Source: Delphinus delphis
Lineage: Eukaryota > Chordata > Mammalia > Artiodactyla > Delphinidae
DNA: 64,000 nt
Assembly: GCF_949987515.2 (NCBI RefSeq)
Contig: NC_082694.2
Location: 17,291,958 to 17,355,957 of the forward strand
Reading direction: 5' to 3'
Shown here: piece by piece, positions 24,568 through 36,284 of the stretch
Layout: each line of letters opens with the position of its first letter
How positions within the stretch are numbered: position 1 is the first letter of the stretch
The notes under the pieces: generated by a model
What the model was told of the DNA's origin: nothing
Databases searched by the model: none
What the model saw: the letters and a program-made list of their open reading frames with translations, nothing else
Translations under genes and position numbers: made by a program

Positions 24568-26193
24568 TTTATTTATTTTTAAAGTTGGTTTATTTATTTA
24601 TACTTCTTTATTGGAATATAATTGCTTCACAACGCTGTGTTAGTTTCTGTTGTACAACAAAGTGAAGCAGCCATATGCATACATATATCCCCATATCCTC
24701 TCCCTCTTGAGCCTCCCTCCCACCGTCCGTATCCCAGCCCTCTAGGTCGTCACAAAGTACTAATCTGATCTCCTTGTGCTATGCGGCTGCTTCCCACTAG
24801 CTATCTATTTTACATTTGGTAGTGTATATATGTTGATGCTACTCTCACTTCGCCCCAGCTTCCCCCTCACCCCACTGTGTCATCAAGTCTATTCTCTAAC
24901 TCTATGTATTTATTCCTGCCCTGCCACTAGGTTCATCAGTACCATTTATTTTTTTAGATTCCATGTATATGCATTAGCACACGGTATTTGTTTTTCTCTT
25001 TCTGACTTACTTCACTCTGTATGACAAACCCTAGGTCCATCCACCTCACTACAAATAACTCAATTTCATTTCTTTTTATGGCTGAGTAATATTCCATTGT
25101 GTATGTGTGCCACATCTTCTTTATCCATTCATCTCTTGATGGACATTTAGGTTGCTCCCATGTCCTGGCTATTGTAAATAGTGCTGTCATGAACTACATG
25201 TCTCTTTTTTGAATTATGGTTTTCTCAGGGTATATACCCAGTAGTGGGATTGCTGGGCCATATTGTAGTTCTATTTTTAGGTTTTCAAGGAACCTCCATG
25301 TTCTTCTCCATAGTGATTGTATCGTTTACATTCCCACCAACATGGGCAGGAGGGTTCCGTTTTCACCACACCCTCTCCAGCATTTATTATCTCTAGATTT
25401 TTTGATAATGGCCATTCTGACTAGTGTGAGGTGATACCTTATTATAGTTATGATTTGCATTTCTCTAATAATTAGTGATGTTAAGCATATTTTCATAGGC
25501 TTCTTGGCCATCTGTATGCCTTCTTTGGTGAAATGTCTATTTAGGTCTTCCATCCATTTTTTAATTGGTTTGTTTTTTTTTTATAGTGAGCTCCATGAGT
25601 TGTTTGTATATTTTGGAGATTAATCCTTTGTCCATTGTTTCATTTGCAAATATTTTCTCCCATTCTGAGGGTTGTCTTTTCATCTTGCTTATGGTTTCCT
25701 TTGCTGTGCAAAAGTTTTTAAATTTCTTTAGGTCCCATTCTTCAATTTTTGTTTTTATTTTCATTACTCTAGGTGGTGGGTCAAAAATGATCTTGTTGTG
25801 GTTTATACCAAAGAGTGTTTTTCCTATGTTTTCTTCTAAGAGTTTTATAGTGTCTGGTCTTACATTTAGGTCTTTAAGGCATTCTGAGTTTATTTCTGTG
25901 TATGGGTTAGGTAGTGTTCTAATTTCATTCCTTTACATGTAGCTGTCCAGTTGTTCCAGCACCACTTATTGAAGAGGCAGTCTTTTCTCCATTGTATGTT
26001 CTTGCCTCCTTTGTTGTAAATTAGGTGCCCATATGTGCATGGGTTTATCTCTGGGCTTTCTATCTTATTGATCTATATTTCTGTATTTGTGCCAGTACCA
26101 TACTGTCTTGATTACTGTAGCTTTGTCATACAGTTTGAAGTCAGGAAGCCTGATTCCTCCAGCTCCATTTTTCTTTCTCAAGATTGCTTTTGT

Positions 26194-26393
26194 GGGCTTC
26201 CCTGGTGGCGCAGTAGTTGAGAGTCCACCTGCTGATGCAGGGGACACGGGTTTGTGCCCCAGTCTGGGAAAATCCCAAATGCCACAGAGTGGCTGGGCCT
26301 GTGTGCCATGGTCGCTGAGGCTGTGCATCCGAAGGCTGTGCTCTGCAACGGGAGAGGCCACAACAGTGAGAGGTCCGCATACCGAAAAAAAAA
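26194..26393 (+). mobile_element. CHR-2 type SINE inside L1-B
   Basis: Plus-strand copy (antisense to its L1 host) from GGGCTTCCCTGGTGGCGCAG to 'gcataccg' plus ten A. A clean 12-bp target duplication ATTGCTTTTGTG lies at 26182-26193 and 26394-26405. It is fairly mutated ('caaatgccacagagtggc' where others have 'cacatgctgcggag'). Confidence 0.96.
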
Positions 26394-27176
26394 ATTGCTT
26401 TTGTGTTTCCATACAACAAAATTTTTTGTTCTAATTCTGTGAAGAATGCCATCTGTAGTTTGATAGGGATTGCATTGAATCTGTAGATTGCTTTGGGTAG
26501 TTTAGCCATTTTCACAATACTGATTCTTCCAGTCAAGAACATGGTATATTTCTCCATCCGTTTATGTCATCTTTGATTTTTTCATCAGAGTTTTACAGTT
26601 TTCTGAGTACAAGTCTTTTACCTCCTTAGGTAGATTTATTCCTAGGTATTTTACTCATTTTGTTGCAATGGTAAATGGGATTGTTTCCTTAATTTCTCTT
26701 TCTGATTTTTTATTGTCAGTTTATAGAAATGCCAGAGATTTCTGTGCATTAATTTTGTATCCTGCAAATTTACCAAATTCATTGATTATTTCTAGTAGTT
26801 TTCTGGTGGCATCTTTAGGATTTTCTATGTATAGTATCATGTCATCTGCAAACAGTGACAGTTTTACTTCTTCTTTTCCAATTTATATTCCTTTTATTTC
26901 TTTTTCTTTTCTGATTGTCATGGCTAGGACTTCTAAAACTGTGTTGAAAAAGAGTGGCAAGAGTGGACATCCTTGTCTTGTACCTGATCTTAGAGGAAAT
27001 GCTTTCAGTTTTTCACCATTGAGTAGGCTGTTTGCTGTGAGTTTGTCATATATGGGCTTTATTATGGTGAGGTAGGTTCCATCTATGCCCGTTTTCTGGA
27101 GAATTTTTATCATAAATGGGTGTTGAATTTTGTTGAAAGCTTTTTCTGCATCTTTTGAAATTATCATATGGTTTTA

Positions 27177-27387
27177 TTTTTTTGTTTTTTTTTTTGCGGT
27201 GTGTGGGCCTCTCACTGCTGTGGCCTCTCCCGTTGCAGAGCACAGGCTCCGGATGCGCAGGCTCAGCGGCCATGGCTCACGGGCCCAGCCGCTCCGCGGC
27301 ATGTGGGATCTTCCTGGACCGGGGCACGAACCCGTGTCCCCTGCATTGGCAGGTGGACTCTCAACCACTGCGCCACCAAGGAAGCCC
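27177..27387 (-). mobile_element. CHR-2 type SINE inside L1-B
   Basis: Minus-strand copy: a T-rich tail, GCGGTGTGTGGGCC, then the body, ending ...GCCACCAAGGAAGCCC. The target duplication ATCATATGGTTTT(T)A is found at about 27163-27176 and 27388-27402. It lies 0.8 kb from the previous SINE in the opposite orientation. Confidence 0.96.
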
Positions 27388-29210
27388 ATCATATGGTTTT
27401 TATTCCTTAATTTGTTAATATAGTGTATCAGATTGATTGATTTGTGTATATTGAAGAATCCTTGCATTCCTGGGATAAATTCTACTTGATCATGGTGTAT
27501 GATCCTTTTAATATGATGTTGGATTCTGTTTGCTAGTATTTTGCTGAGGATTTTTGCATCTATGCTTATCATTGATTTTAGTCTATAATTTTCTTTTTTA
27601 TGATATCTTTTTCTGGTTTTGGTATCAGGGTGATGGTAGCCTTGTAGAATAAATTTGGGAGTGTTCCTCCCTCTGTAATTTTTTGGAAGAGGTCGAGAAC
27701 AATCAGTGTTAGTTCTTCTCTAAATGTTTGATAGAATTCACCTGTGAAGCCATCTGGTCCTGGACTTTTATTTGTTGGAAGATTTTTAATTACAGTTTCA
27801 ACTTCATTACTTGTGATAGATCTGTTTTTGTTTTCTAATTCTTCCTGGATCAGTCTTGGAAAATTTTACCTTTCCAAGAATTTGTCCATTTCTTCATGGT
27901 TGTCCATTTTATTGACATATAGTTGTTTGTAGTGGTCTCTTATAATTTGTTGTATTTCTGTGGTGTCCTTTGTGATTTCTTCTTTTTAATTTCTAATTTT
28001 ATTGATTTGTGTCTTCTTACTTTTTTTATGATGAGTCTGGCTAAGGGTTTGTCAATTTTGTTTATCTTCTCAAAGAACCAACTTTTAGTTTTATTGATCT
28101 TTACTATTGTTTTCTTCAGTTCTATTTCATTTACTTCTGCTCTGAACATTATGATTTCTTTTCTTTTACTAACTTTGGGTCTTCTTTGTTCTTCTTTCTC
28201 TAGTTGTAGGGTGTTGGGTTAGATTGTTTATTTGAGATTTTTCTTGTTTCTTGAGGTGAGATTGAATTGCTATAAACTTCCCTCTTAGAACTGCTTTTGC
28301 TGCATCCTGTAGGTTTTGGGTTGTCATGTTTTCATTGTCATTTGTTTTTATGCATGTTTTTAATTTCTTCAGTGACCTTTTGGTTTTTAGTAACGCACTG
28401 TTTAGCGTCCTTTTATTTGTGTTTTTTACAGTTTTTTTTCCTATAATTGATTTCCAGTCTCATAGTGTTGTGGTCAGAAAAGATGCTTGATACAATTTCA
28501 ATTTTCCTAAATTTCCTGAGGCTTGATTTGTGACCCAAGATGTGATCTATCCTCGAGAATGTTCCATGTGCACTTGAGGAGAAAGTGTATTCTGCCACTT
28601 TCGGATGGAATGTTCTATAAATATCAGTTAAATCTATCTGGTTTCTTGTGTCATATAAAGCTTGTGTTTCCTTATTTGTTTCCTTTTGAATGATCTGTCC
28701 ATTGGTGTAAGTGTGGTGTTAAAGTCACCTACTATTATTGTGTTACTGTCGATTTCCCCTTTTACAGCTGTTAGCATTTGCCTTATGGATTGGGGGGCTC
28801 CTATGTTGGGTGCATAGGTATTTACATTTGTTATATCTTCTTGGATTGATCCATTGATCATTATATAGTGTCCTTCCTTGTCTCTTGTAATAGTCTTTAT
28901 TTTAATGTCTATTTTGTCTCATATGAGTATTGCTACTCCAGCTTTCTTTTGATTTCCTTTTGCATGGAATATCCTTTTCTATCCCCTCAATTTCAGTCTG
29001 TATGTATCCCTAGGTCTGAAGTGGGTCTGTTGTAGACAGCATATACATGGGTCTTGTTTGTGTATCCATTCAGCCAGTCTGTGTCTCTTGGTTGGGGCAT
29101 TTAATCCATTTACATTTAAGGTCATCATTGATGTGTATGTTCCTATTACCATTTTCTTAATTGTTTGGGGTTTGTTTTTGTAGGTCTTTTCCTTCTCTTG
29201 TATTTCCTGC

Positions 29211-29403
29211 CTAGAGAAGTTCCTTTAGCATTTGTTGTAAAGCTGGTTTCGTGGTGATGAATTCTCTTAACTTTTGCTTGTCTGTAAGAATTTTGATTTC
29301 TCTGTCAAATATGAATGAGACCCTTGCTGGTTAGAGTAATCTTGGTTGTAGGTTTTTCCCTTTCATCACTTTAAATATATCTTGCCACTTCTTTCTGGCC
29401 TTA
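29211..29403 (-). pseudogene. L1-B ORF1 3' end only
   Basis: Reading from 29403 down gives 'aggccagaaagaagtggcaagatatatttaaagtgatgaaa', the ORF1 C-terminal domain, to the stop at 29211-29213. The N-terminal coiled coil and the RRM are absent and replaced by an unrelated GC-rich segment at 29404-29694. The boundary near 29403 is abrupt. Confidence 0.8.
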
Positions 29404-29694
29404 GACTTTCTCGAGGTGTCCTCGAGGACTGGAGGAGTGGGAGAGGGGTGGAAGTTATTTGCTCTGCCACTCAGGCCTGGGAAACCTGCTGGGCTCCCAG
29501 ACTGGTGCCCCTGCCCTCTGAGACCAGAGGCAAGACTGGGCCTCTTCTGTTCTGTTGAGACTGAACCCCACTCCCTACCCCTGCAGGGCCTTTTCCAGCC
29601 CTGCAAGTCCTAAGCATAGGTCCTACCCACTGCCTAAACCTCACCCATGCCTAAGCCCTGCCCTCCACAGCAAAGGCCTTTTCTGCTTTTTTTT
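29404..29694 (-). other. GC-rich 5' segment fused to L1-B
   Basis: About 290 bp, clearly richer in GC than its surroundings, inside the target duplication of L1-B and therefore co-inserted with it. On the minus strand it starts with a short A run, 'gcagaaaaggcctttgctgtgg', and contains 'cagagggcaggggcaccagtctgggagcccagcagg'. It ends 'cctccagtcctcgagg'. It does not align with the 5' UTR of L1-A, L1-D or L1-G. It may be the 5' UTR of another L1 subfamily joined across a deletion, or RNA joined by template switching. Confidence 0.5.
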
Positions 29695-30215
29695 AAGTTA
29701 ATTTTAAAATAAACAAATCTGTGGCACCACCTCTGTCTAGCTCTAAAACATTTCCATCACTCTAAAATATAACTCCATGTCTGTGAAATCCCCCATTCCC
29801 CCTTTCCCTAATCCCTAGAAGCCACCAATCTTCTTTTGGATTTACCTATTATGTACATTTCATATAAATGGAATTATATAATATGTGACGTTTTGTGTCT
29901 AGCCTCTTTCACTTAGAATAATGTTTTTGAGGTGAATCCATATTGTAGCATGTATAATTCCTTTCTATGGTTAAATAATACTCCATGGTGAGTATATACC
30001 ACATTTTGTTTTTCCATTTATACTTTCATGGCCATCAATGTGTACTTTGTGTGTAAGTATTAGTTTGAGTCCTCATTTTCAATTCTTTTTGGTGTATACC
30101 TGGAAGTGAAATTGCTGGGTCATATGGTAATTCTCTGTCTTCCTTTTTGAGAAGCTGCCAAACTATTTTCCACAGATTTAAACCATTTTACACTCCCAGT
30201 TGGGATTCATTTTGA
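29695..30215 (-). mobile_element. Old L1M LINE, continuation right of L1-B
   Basis: The plus-strand text 'aaatcccccattccccctttccctaatccctagaagccacc', 'tacatttcatataaatggaattatata', 'ctttcacttagaataatg', 'tacctggaagtgaaattgctgggtcatatgg' and 'gccaaactattttccaca' is the reversed 3' part of an old L1M. It continues the piece at 24454-24567. Confidence 0.8.
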
Positions 30216-30900
30216 CCAAATGTAATAGAAAACTTGAAAAAAAGTATCTTTAATGATAGAGAAATATATTTTTCTCTTATAAAAATTACTGTGGTATATC
30301 TGGGGTTCAGATAACATTCTCCTATTTTAGCAATCAGGCTTCTATTTCAGAGGTCAACAAACTATTGCCTGCAGTTCCATTTATCTGTCAGTTAAATTTT
30401 ATTGGTACCTAGCCATTCCTGTTCTTTTACATACACTTTAAGGGAGCTTAGGTATTACATGGCAGAGTTGAATAGACACAAAAACAGAATGGCTTGCAAA
30501 CCCCAAAATATCTGGACTTTCACAGAAAAAGTTTGCTGAACACTTATTTTGTTGTCCTGTCATATTTAGCGTGGACTTCCTACTCATAGCTTAAGATGGC
30601 TGTTTAAGCTCTAGTCATCATGTCCAGAATCCAGCCATCAGAAAGGGGAAAGAACAGAGAAAGTATGTGCCAACCTCTTTACAACGGTTTCCCTAAGGAA
30701 TCTCAAAATCCACTATTCTAAATTAGCCCCAAGTCCATGACTAGCTACAAAGAAGACTGGGAAATGCAGTCTTTATGTCAGGTAGTGGGCAATTCATCTT
30801 AAATTTGAGTTCACTTGACAAGGAAAAAGGGGGGAAAGAAGTGTTTTGAATGACTAGCCATCTCTGGCATGGAGCCAGCATCCACTAGAGGAACTAGCAT
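30216..30900. repeat. Ancient interspersed repeat split by a hAT element
   Basis: The pieces before ('agagaaatatatttttctctta', 'ggggttcagataacattctcc') and after the hAT copy ('ttaagatggctgtttaagctctagtcatcatgtcc', 'gccatcagaaaggggaaag', 'gactgggaaatgcagtctttat') follow the order of one old mammalian repeat type ('aagatggctgctggagctccagccatcac ... ctgggaaatgtagtctttat'). I cannot name the family. Confidence 0.45.
30348..30546 (-). mobile_element. Non-autonomous hAT-type DNA transposon
   Basis: The ends CAGAGGTCAACAAACT and AGTTTGCTGAACACT are near-perfect inverted ends of the well-known 'caggggtcggcaaact' element. The interior ('ttaaattttattggtacctagccattcc', 'ggcagagttgaat', 'ggcttgcaaacc') matches the second copy at 56555-56738 in reverse. 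It is about 200 bp with no coding capacity. An 8-bp target duplication was not clear. Confidence 0.75.
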
Positions 30901-31829
30901 GTACCCTAGATGTATCAAGTCCCCCTGAGAATTGTAGGATTTATATAAGCAGGTAGGAAACCAGAGAGCTTTCCAGGACCAAGTAAAGGATCTCAGAACA
31001 AATTAGGGTCCTTTTTTACCCATCCCAATCATGTTGCAACTTTTGGGTAGATCAGTAACAAATCTCTATCTTCCTTGGTAAACTGAGTGATTTCTGAGTT
31101 CACTAGGCCTCATTTTCTGGTTAATTTAAAAGTCTGATTACAGTTTTACCTCTCATAATTGAGATCAATTTAGCATAATCTCTAGTTCTAATTGGATTTT
31201 CAAGGTTTTGCATTTGGAAAGGGACTGAAATTCAGAGAAGTTGTCAATGGCACACTGTGTAGTATTGAGATAACCAATAGATATTATTTTTCTGAAAGAC
31301 AAAGAGGTTAAATATTGTTTCTACATCAGCTCAGGAAGAAATATCCATAGAAAAACTAAGAATGAGGAAAATTAGCACAATGCAGTATTTACTTAAACAT
31401 ATGGTTTAATGTGGTCACGGACTCAGGAGTGTCTGAGCAGATTACATTTATACTTGCATAAGACAGTAAATAAATAGAACACTCACAAGATTTCTTCCAT
31501 TTAGAACTATTTTTCATTTGCCCAAGAATATAAACATCAAAAAGAGGTTGTTGTTCTATAATTTTTCAAAAGTCCAGATATTGATTAAAAGGGTAAGTTC
31601 ATTAAATATGCAATGCTATGCGTTCTTAATGTGTACACAGTCCATCATTATGTTAAAAAGCAAAGGAGAGAGTGTTGCATTCCAAGGAAATATGGTGTTC
31701 AGAGACTTGTTGATTTATTCACATCAGGGTCATTTTATTTCTAAATTGCGCTCATTTTTTGAGTAAAACAAATGGGAGCTGTCATGAGAATTATGAAACT
31801 CCAATGTTTTGTTGTTTTTGCTTTTTAGT
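30901..31829. other. Intergenic DNA
   Basis: Apparently unique and AT-rich, with no gene recognised. Confidence 0.5.
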
Positions 31830-32395
31830 TTTTAATTTGCATAAAATAAATATTACTTTTTTGGTGTATAGTTCTGTAAATGCCTAGAATTGTACAACTA
31901 CCACCACACAATCAAGATGTAGAACTGTTCCACAACCCACCCCCCCCCCCAAATTATCTTGTGATGCCCCTTTGTAGCCAACTTTTCTCTCCACATTATG
32001 TAGCCCTTTGAGTTTGTCTTATTCCATTTAGTAGAATGCATTTGATTTACCCATGTTGGTGTGCATATCAGTAGTATTTTCCTTTTACTATGAGTAATAT
32101 TCTTTTGTATGGACATAACATTAGTTTATTCATCACCAATTAAAGGGTATTTTGGGTTATTTCCCATTTTACCAATTATGTATAAAGCTGCTGTAAATAT
32201 TAATATGCAGGTTTCCACGCAAATGTAAGTTTTCTTATCTTTTGGTTCAGTAGCTATGTTTGATTGCTGAATCATATGGTAAAAGTGTTTTTAATTTTAT
32301 AGGAAACTGCAAATAGCCAGAGTGGTTGTGTTATTTTGATTTCTTACTAACAATGTATGAAAGTTCCAGTTGCTCCACCACCAACACAGTTTTTG
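31830..32395 (-). mobile_element. Old L1M LINE fragment, 3' region
   Basis: The reversed L1M 3' text is decayed but in order: 'tttttggtgtatagttctg', 'caactaccaccacacaatcaag', 'ttatgtagccctttgagtttgtctta', 'taaagctgctgtaaatatt', 'gattgctgaatcatatggtaa'. A run of ten C lies at about 31944-31953. The pyrimidine tract that follows interrupts it. Confidence 0.65.
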
Positions 32396-32401
32396 ATACT
32401 G

Positions 32402-32565
32402 TCAGTTTTTTTCTTCCCTCCCCTCCCCTTCCCTCCCCTCCCTTCCCCTCCCCTCATTTTCCCTTCCCTTTCCTTTTCTTTCCATACTATGCCATCCCAT
32501 CCCGTTCTTTCCTTTTCTTTTCTCTTTTTCTTTTCCTCCATCTCTGTCTCTTCTCTCTTTGCTAT
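32402..32565. repeat. Pyrimidine-rich low-complexity tract
   Basis: Blocks of CCCTCC, CCTTCC and TTTCC are almost free of purines over about 32408-32480 and pyrimidine-biased to 32565. Open frames on both strands here (Pro/Ser/Phe or Gly/Lys/Glu) are compositional only. Confidence 0.9.
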
Positions 32566-32569
32566 TCTT

Positions 32570-34690
32570 ATAGGCACCTAGTAGTATATTACTGTGATCT
32601 TAATTTTCATTTTCTTAATAATTAATATTAGGAATCTTTTCAGTTGCTTAATTGCCATCCATATATATTTTTGGGTAAAATGTCTATTTATATATTTTGC
32701 TTATGTTTTCAAAATAGGCTTTATTTTTGAGAAGAGTTTTTGATGTGTAGAAAAATTCAGAAGGTAGTATTGGGAGCTCCCCTATGCCCTACACCTAGTT
32801 TCCCCAATTATTAACATCTTAGATTAGTATAGTACACCTGTTACACTTAACAAACTGATATTTTTATATTGTTCTAAACTGAGTCCATACTTTATATTTT
32901 TCTTAGTTTTTAATCTAATGTCATTTTTCTGTTACAGGATCCCATATAGAACAACACGTTGCATTTAGTTATCATGTCTTCCTAGCTTCCTCTGGCTGTG
33001 ACAGTTTTTCAGAATTTCCTTGTGATTGATATCTTGACAGTTTGGGGAATACTTGTCACATATTTGGTAAGATACCTGTCTTTTGGAATTTTTTCTGATG
33101 TTTTGCTTAGGATGAGTCTGGGTTTGTGGGTTTTGGGGAGGAAGACCACAGAGGTAAAGTGCTGATTTCATCAAATCATACCAAGTGTACATGCCATCAC
33201 CTTGATTCATGACTGTTGATATTGACCTTGATCACCCAGCTAAGGTTGTGTTTGTCAGTCTTCTCCGATGTAAAGTTATTCTCCCACACTCTGCCTTTCT
33301 ACACTGTATTCTTTGGAAGAAAGTCACTATGCACAGCTCAGACTTAAGGAGTGAAGAATTATGCTCACTTCCCTGAGGTCAGAGCATCTATATAAATTAT
33401 TTGGATTTTTTCTGCATGAGAGATTTTCTCTTCTCTACCATTTATTAATTTATTTAATCATTTGTTTATTCCAGTATGGGTACATGGATATCATGAATTT
33501 TATTTTATATTTTGGGTTATAATCCAATACTACTTGATTTATTTTTTTGCTCAAATTTTTCCAGCTTTGGCCATTGGGAGCTCTTTCTGTTGGCTCCTTT
33601 GCCCTTTTGACATACCCCCATCAACATGTTTTTAATTTTTTTAAAAGAATTTTCTTACTTTTTGGCACTTTAAAATGTTTCAGGCTCATTGCATATGTTT
33701 CCAACTATACACCTTAATTTTTTCCTTTTTTTTAATTGGGCTGTTTTTTTTTTTTTTATTTTTCAGTTTTAATAGTGCTTCTTTCTCTTAATGGTGTCTT
33801 CTACAGAGTAACAGTTTTTAATTCTGATGAATTCTGATGTATCATGTTATTTACTTTCACAGCTCATGCTATTGATGTTCTACCTAAGAGCTCATTGCTT
33901 AACCAGTATCACAAATATTTTCTCTTATTTTTTTCTAAATATTTTACAATAGTATTCCATTTTATATTTAAGCATATGATTGGCTTTGATGTATTTTTAT
34001 TATATATCCTGTGAGGTATAAATTGTTTCATTTTTTACATGTGGATGTTCTATCATTCAGTCATCATCTGTTACACAGATTTTTTTCTCTTCTTCAAATT
34101 GCCTTTGAACATTTACCAAAAGTTAAGTAGCCATATTTGATTGGGTCTATTTCAAGGATCTCTTTTCTGTTCCATTGATCTGAATGTCATCCCTTTCACC
34201 TATAATATACTGTCTTGATTACTGAAATTTTATAGTAAATCTTGAAGGTACTGTGTGAGTCCTGCAGGTTTATTCTACTTACTTCAAAATGTTTTGGTTA
34301 TTCTATTTTCTTTACCTTTACATGTTCATTTTATAATCTGCTTCTCAATACCTTTAAAACATCCTTCTGGGATTTTGACTGGGAACTATTTTTGTTGTTG
34401 TTGTTGTTTTGTTTTTTTGCCACGCCATGTGGCTTGCAGGATCTGAGTTCCCTGCTCAGAGATAGAACCCGTACCCTTGGCAGTGAGAGCACAGAGTACT
34501 AACCACTGGATCCCCAGGGAATTTGCAGGAATATTTTTAATTTATAGGTAATTTGTGGAGAATTGACATGTTAACAACACTGAGTATTCCAATCCACAAA
34601 AATAGTATATATTATTTTGGCATTTATTTATTTCTTCCAATTTCATTTTTTTTTTCACTTGATGGTACTGTTGTCTGGAATCAATCCTGT
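32570..34690 (-). mobile_element. Old L1M LINE sequence, long decayed copy
   Basis: From 32570 to about 33640 it matches a high-copy old repeat in the order 'gggagctcccctatgccc', 'tttccccaattattaacatctta', 'ggaagaccacagaggtaaagtgc', 'agttattctcccac' and 'ggccattgggagctctttctgttggctcc'. From about 33740 it is reversed L1M ORF2 text: 'taacagtttttaattctgatgaa', 'tgttccattgatctgaatgtc', 'tactgtcttgattactg', 'ttggttattc', 'gagtattccaatccac'. A SINE interrupts it at 34391. Whether both parts are one insertion is inference. Confidence 0.6.
34391..34522 (-). mobile_element. CHR-1-like SINE, minus strand
   Basis: The plus-strand order is (TTG)n, TTTTTTTGCCACGCC, 'atgtggcttgcaggatctgagttccctgctcagagatagaaccc', 'ggcagtgagagcacagagtactaaccactgg' and 'ccccagggaattt'. 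This is the reverse complement of the cetartiodactyl tRNA-derived SINE beginning 'gggaattccctggcggtccagtggttagg'. It is shorter and older than the CHR-2 copies. A rough duplication (ggaactattttt / ggaatattttta) flanks it. Confidence 0.85.
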
Positions 34691-35134
34691 GCTAGTCTCT
34701 GTTCTGTCAGTATACCATGATTAGGTACTGTTATAGACTCCTAAAATCCTTCACTACTGATAAAGTCCACCCAGGCATAATCTACATTTTTTTCTTTTCT
34801 TATTTCATTTTACTTTCCATTCTCCCTATGTATTATTATTATTATTATCATCATCATCATCTTCCCATTTGACAATATAAGGATGGTTCCCCAAAATATC
34901 CTTTAAGATGTCTGTAGATACTGAAAATTTTTGTTTGTTTGTTTCAGTATTTCACAGGTGGGAGCTATATGTCACAAATAATAAAAACTTTGAATGAGAA
35001 TTAAGGACTAGATTAGTCTTTAAAGGCCAGCCTCTTCTCATGGCAACCTCTTCTCAGCCTCTTCTCCTTTGGCAGCTTTGCAGATTTGCTCCTCCATCTG
35101 CTTTTCATAGGTTGTAGGTTTTTATATGATGACA
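34691..35134. other. Intergenic DNA with a trinucleotide tract
   Basis: No gene is recognised. An (ATT)n-(ATC)n tract lies at about 34831-34862. Confidence 0.55.
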
Positions 35135-35685
35135 GGGTAAATTATGGTTCTCCAGAGAAAGAGAACGAATGGAGTGTAGATCAATAAATAAATAGATATA
35201 GCCCTAGATAAATAGATAGATATATTTACGAAGAGATTGATTTGTTATAGAGTATTGGCTCATGTGATTTTGGAGGCTGAGAAGTCCCACAATCTGCTGT
35301 CTGCAAACAGGTGACCCAAAATATCTGGCGTTATAAGTTGCAGTCCAACTCTGGAGGCCTAAGACCCAAGAGAAGTGAGAGAATTGATGGTATAAGTCCT
35401 GGTACAAGGGCCAGAAAAGACCAGTGAGTGTCCCAGCTCAAGAGTCAGGCAGAGAGAACAAATCCTCATTTCTTCACCTTCTTATTCTATTCAGACCCTC
35501 AACAGATTGGATGATGCCCACCCACGAAAGGGTGGTCAATCTGATGTACTCAGACTACTGATTCAAATGCTAAATATCATATGGAAATACTCCCACAGAC
35601 ACACCCAGAAGTAATGTTTAGCCAAATATCTTGGTATCCTATGATTCAGGCAAATTGACACATAAAATTAAACATCACATAAAGG
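35135..35685 (+). repeat. Ancient interspersed repeat, family not resolved
   Basis: The order is 'atggttctccagagaaagagaac', a GATA/TAGA-rich stretch, 'ttggctcatgtgattttggaggctgagaagtccca', 'ccctcaacagattggatgatgcccaccca', 'cacagacacacccagaagtaatg' and 'aaattgacacataaaattaaacatcaca'. This is a complete copy of a very common mammalian repeat of about 500 bp. I recognise the unit but cannot give its class with confidence. Confidence 0.7.
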
Positions 35686-36284
35686 GTAGTGAAGACTGAT
35701 AAAACAGGAAGGTATTTTACAATATTAATAGAACTAGGTATCAGACATGTATTGCTTGTAAAGTTAGTTATTACAAGGGTGGGAGGTTTGCAAAAATAAT
35801 TACATCATCTGAAATTTTGTATACCAATATATTTTGTATGTTACCCTAAAACTCCAATGAGGAAAACAATAACTACTAGTAAAGCATAGAGTGCTTTGAC
35901 ATTTACTTGCTTATTTGATTTCTAAGACAATTAGGTGTGAGTGAGAATATGAAGCTTGGAGATGTTAATGTCCTTGCCTACAGCTGCACCAAAAATAAGT
36001 TGCAGTGCAAATTTAGATCTTCTGTCAATAATTCTGTCTAATTTTCTTTACAGTAAATTGCCTCTCTTACTTCCACATATCCAAATCCTTAATATTCTTG
36101 AAGATTCAAATCAATTCATTTATTTAATTCTTTCAATTCATCCAGGTCATGAATTCAACAAACCATTCATGAATCCAGTTCAAGTCATTCAATTCAATTA
36201 GTGTATTCAATTTGATTCATTCAATTTGTGAAAGAATGTTGAGGACCTATGGAACTGCTAGTTAGTTCAATCACACAGTACTAT
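35686..36284. other. Intergenic DNA
   Basis: No gene is recognised. About 35945-36050 ('ggagatgttaatgtccttgcc', 'agcaaatttagatctt') may be a MIR scrap. About 36115-36235 is dominated by imperfect repeats of 'attcaattcat'. Confidence 0.5.

Larger units (their letters stand above)
24954..29152 (-). pseudogene. L1-B ORF2 remnant
   Basis: Starts at the reversed ATG in 'ccattttctt' (29150-29152). Endonuclease pieces are at 28861-28634 and 28598-28413 (with 'HILGHKSS' and 'FSDHNTMRLE'-type text). The reverse transcriptase box FADD is encoded at 26852-26841. The C terminus (KKMWHTYTMEYYSAIKRNE) is at 25190-24954. Two SINEs (26194-26393 and 27177-27387) and many frameshifts interrupt it. Intact ORF2p would supply endonuclease and reverse transcriptase for retrotransposition. 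Confidence 0.92.
24568..29694 (-). mobile_element. L1-B: minus-strand L1, rearranged 5' part, inactive
   Basis: On the minus strand the order is: an unusual 5' segment (29694-29404), the 3' end of ORF1 (29403-29211), ORF2 (29152-24954), and a 3' UTR ending at about 24568 in an A/T-rich tail. The tail on the plus strand reads '...ttctttattggaatataattgcttcac', the reversed cetartiodactyl L1 end. AAGTTAATTTTA flanks it on both sides. Two CHR-2 SINEs lie in ORF2. Most of ORF1 is missing and ORF2 has frameshifts, so it is inactive. Confidence 0.93.

Noticed and set aside
32326..32625. A plus-strand frame of 99 codons with Pro/Ser/Phe repeats
   Set aside because: It is encoded by the pyrimidine tract. 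The other strand gives a Gly/Lys/Glu peptide in the same place.
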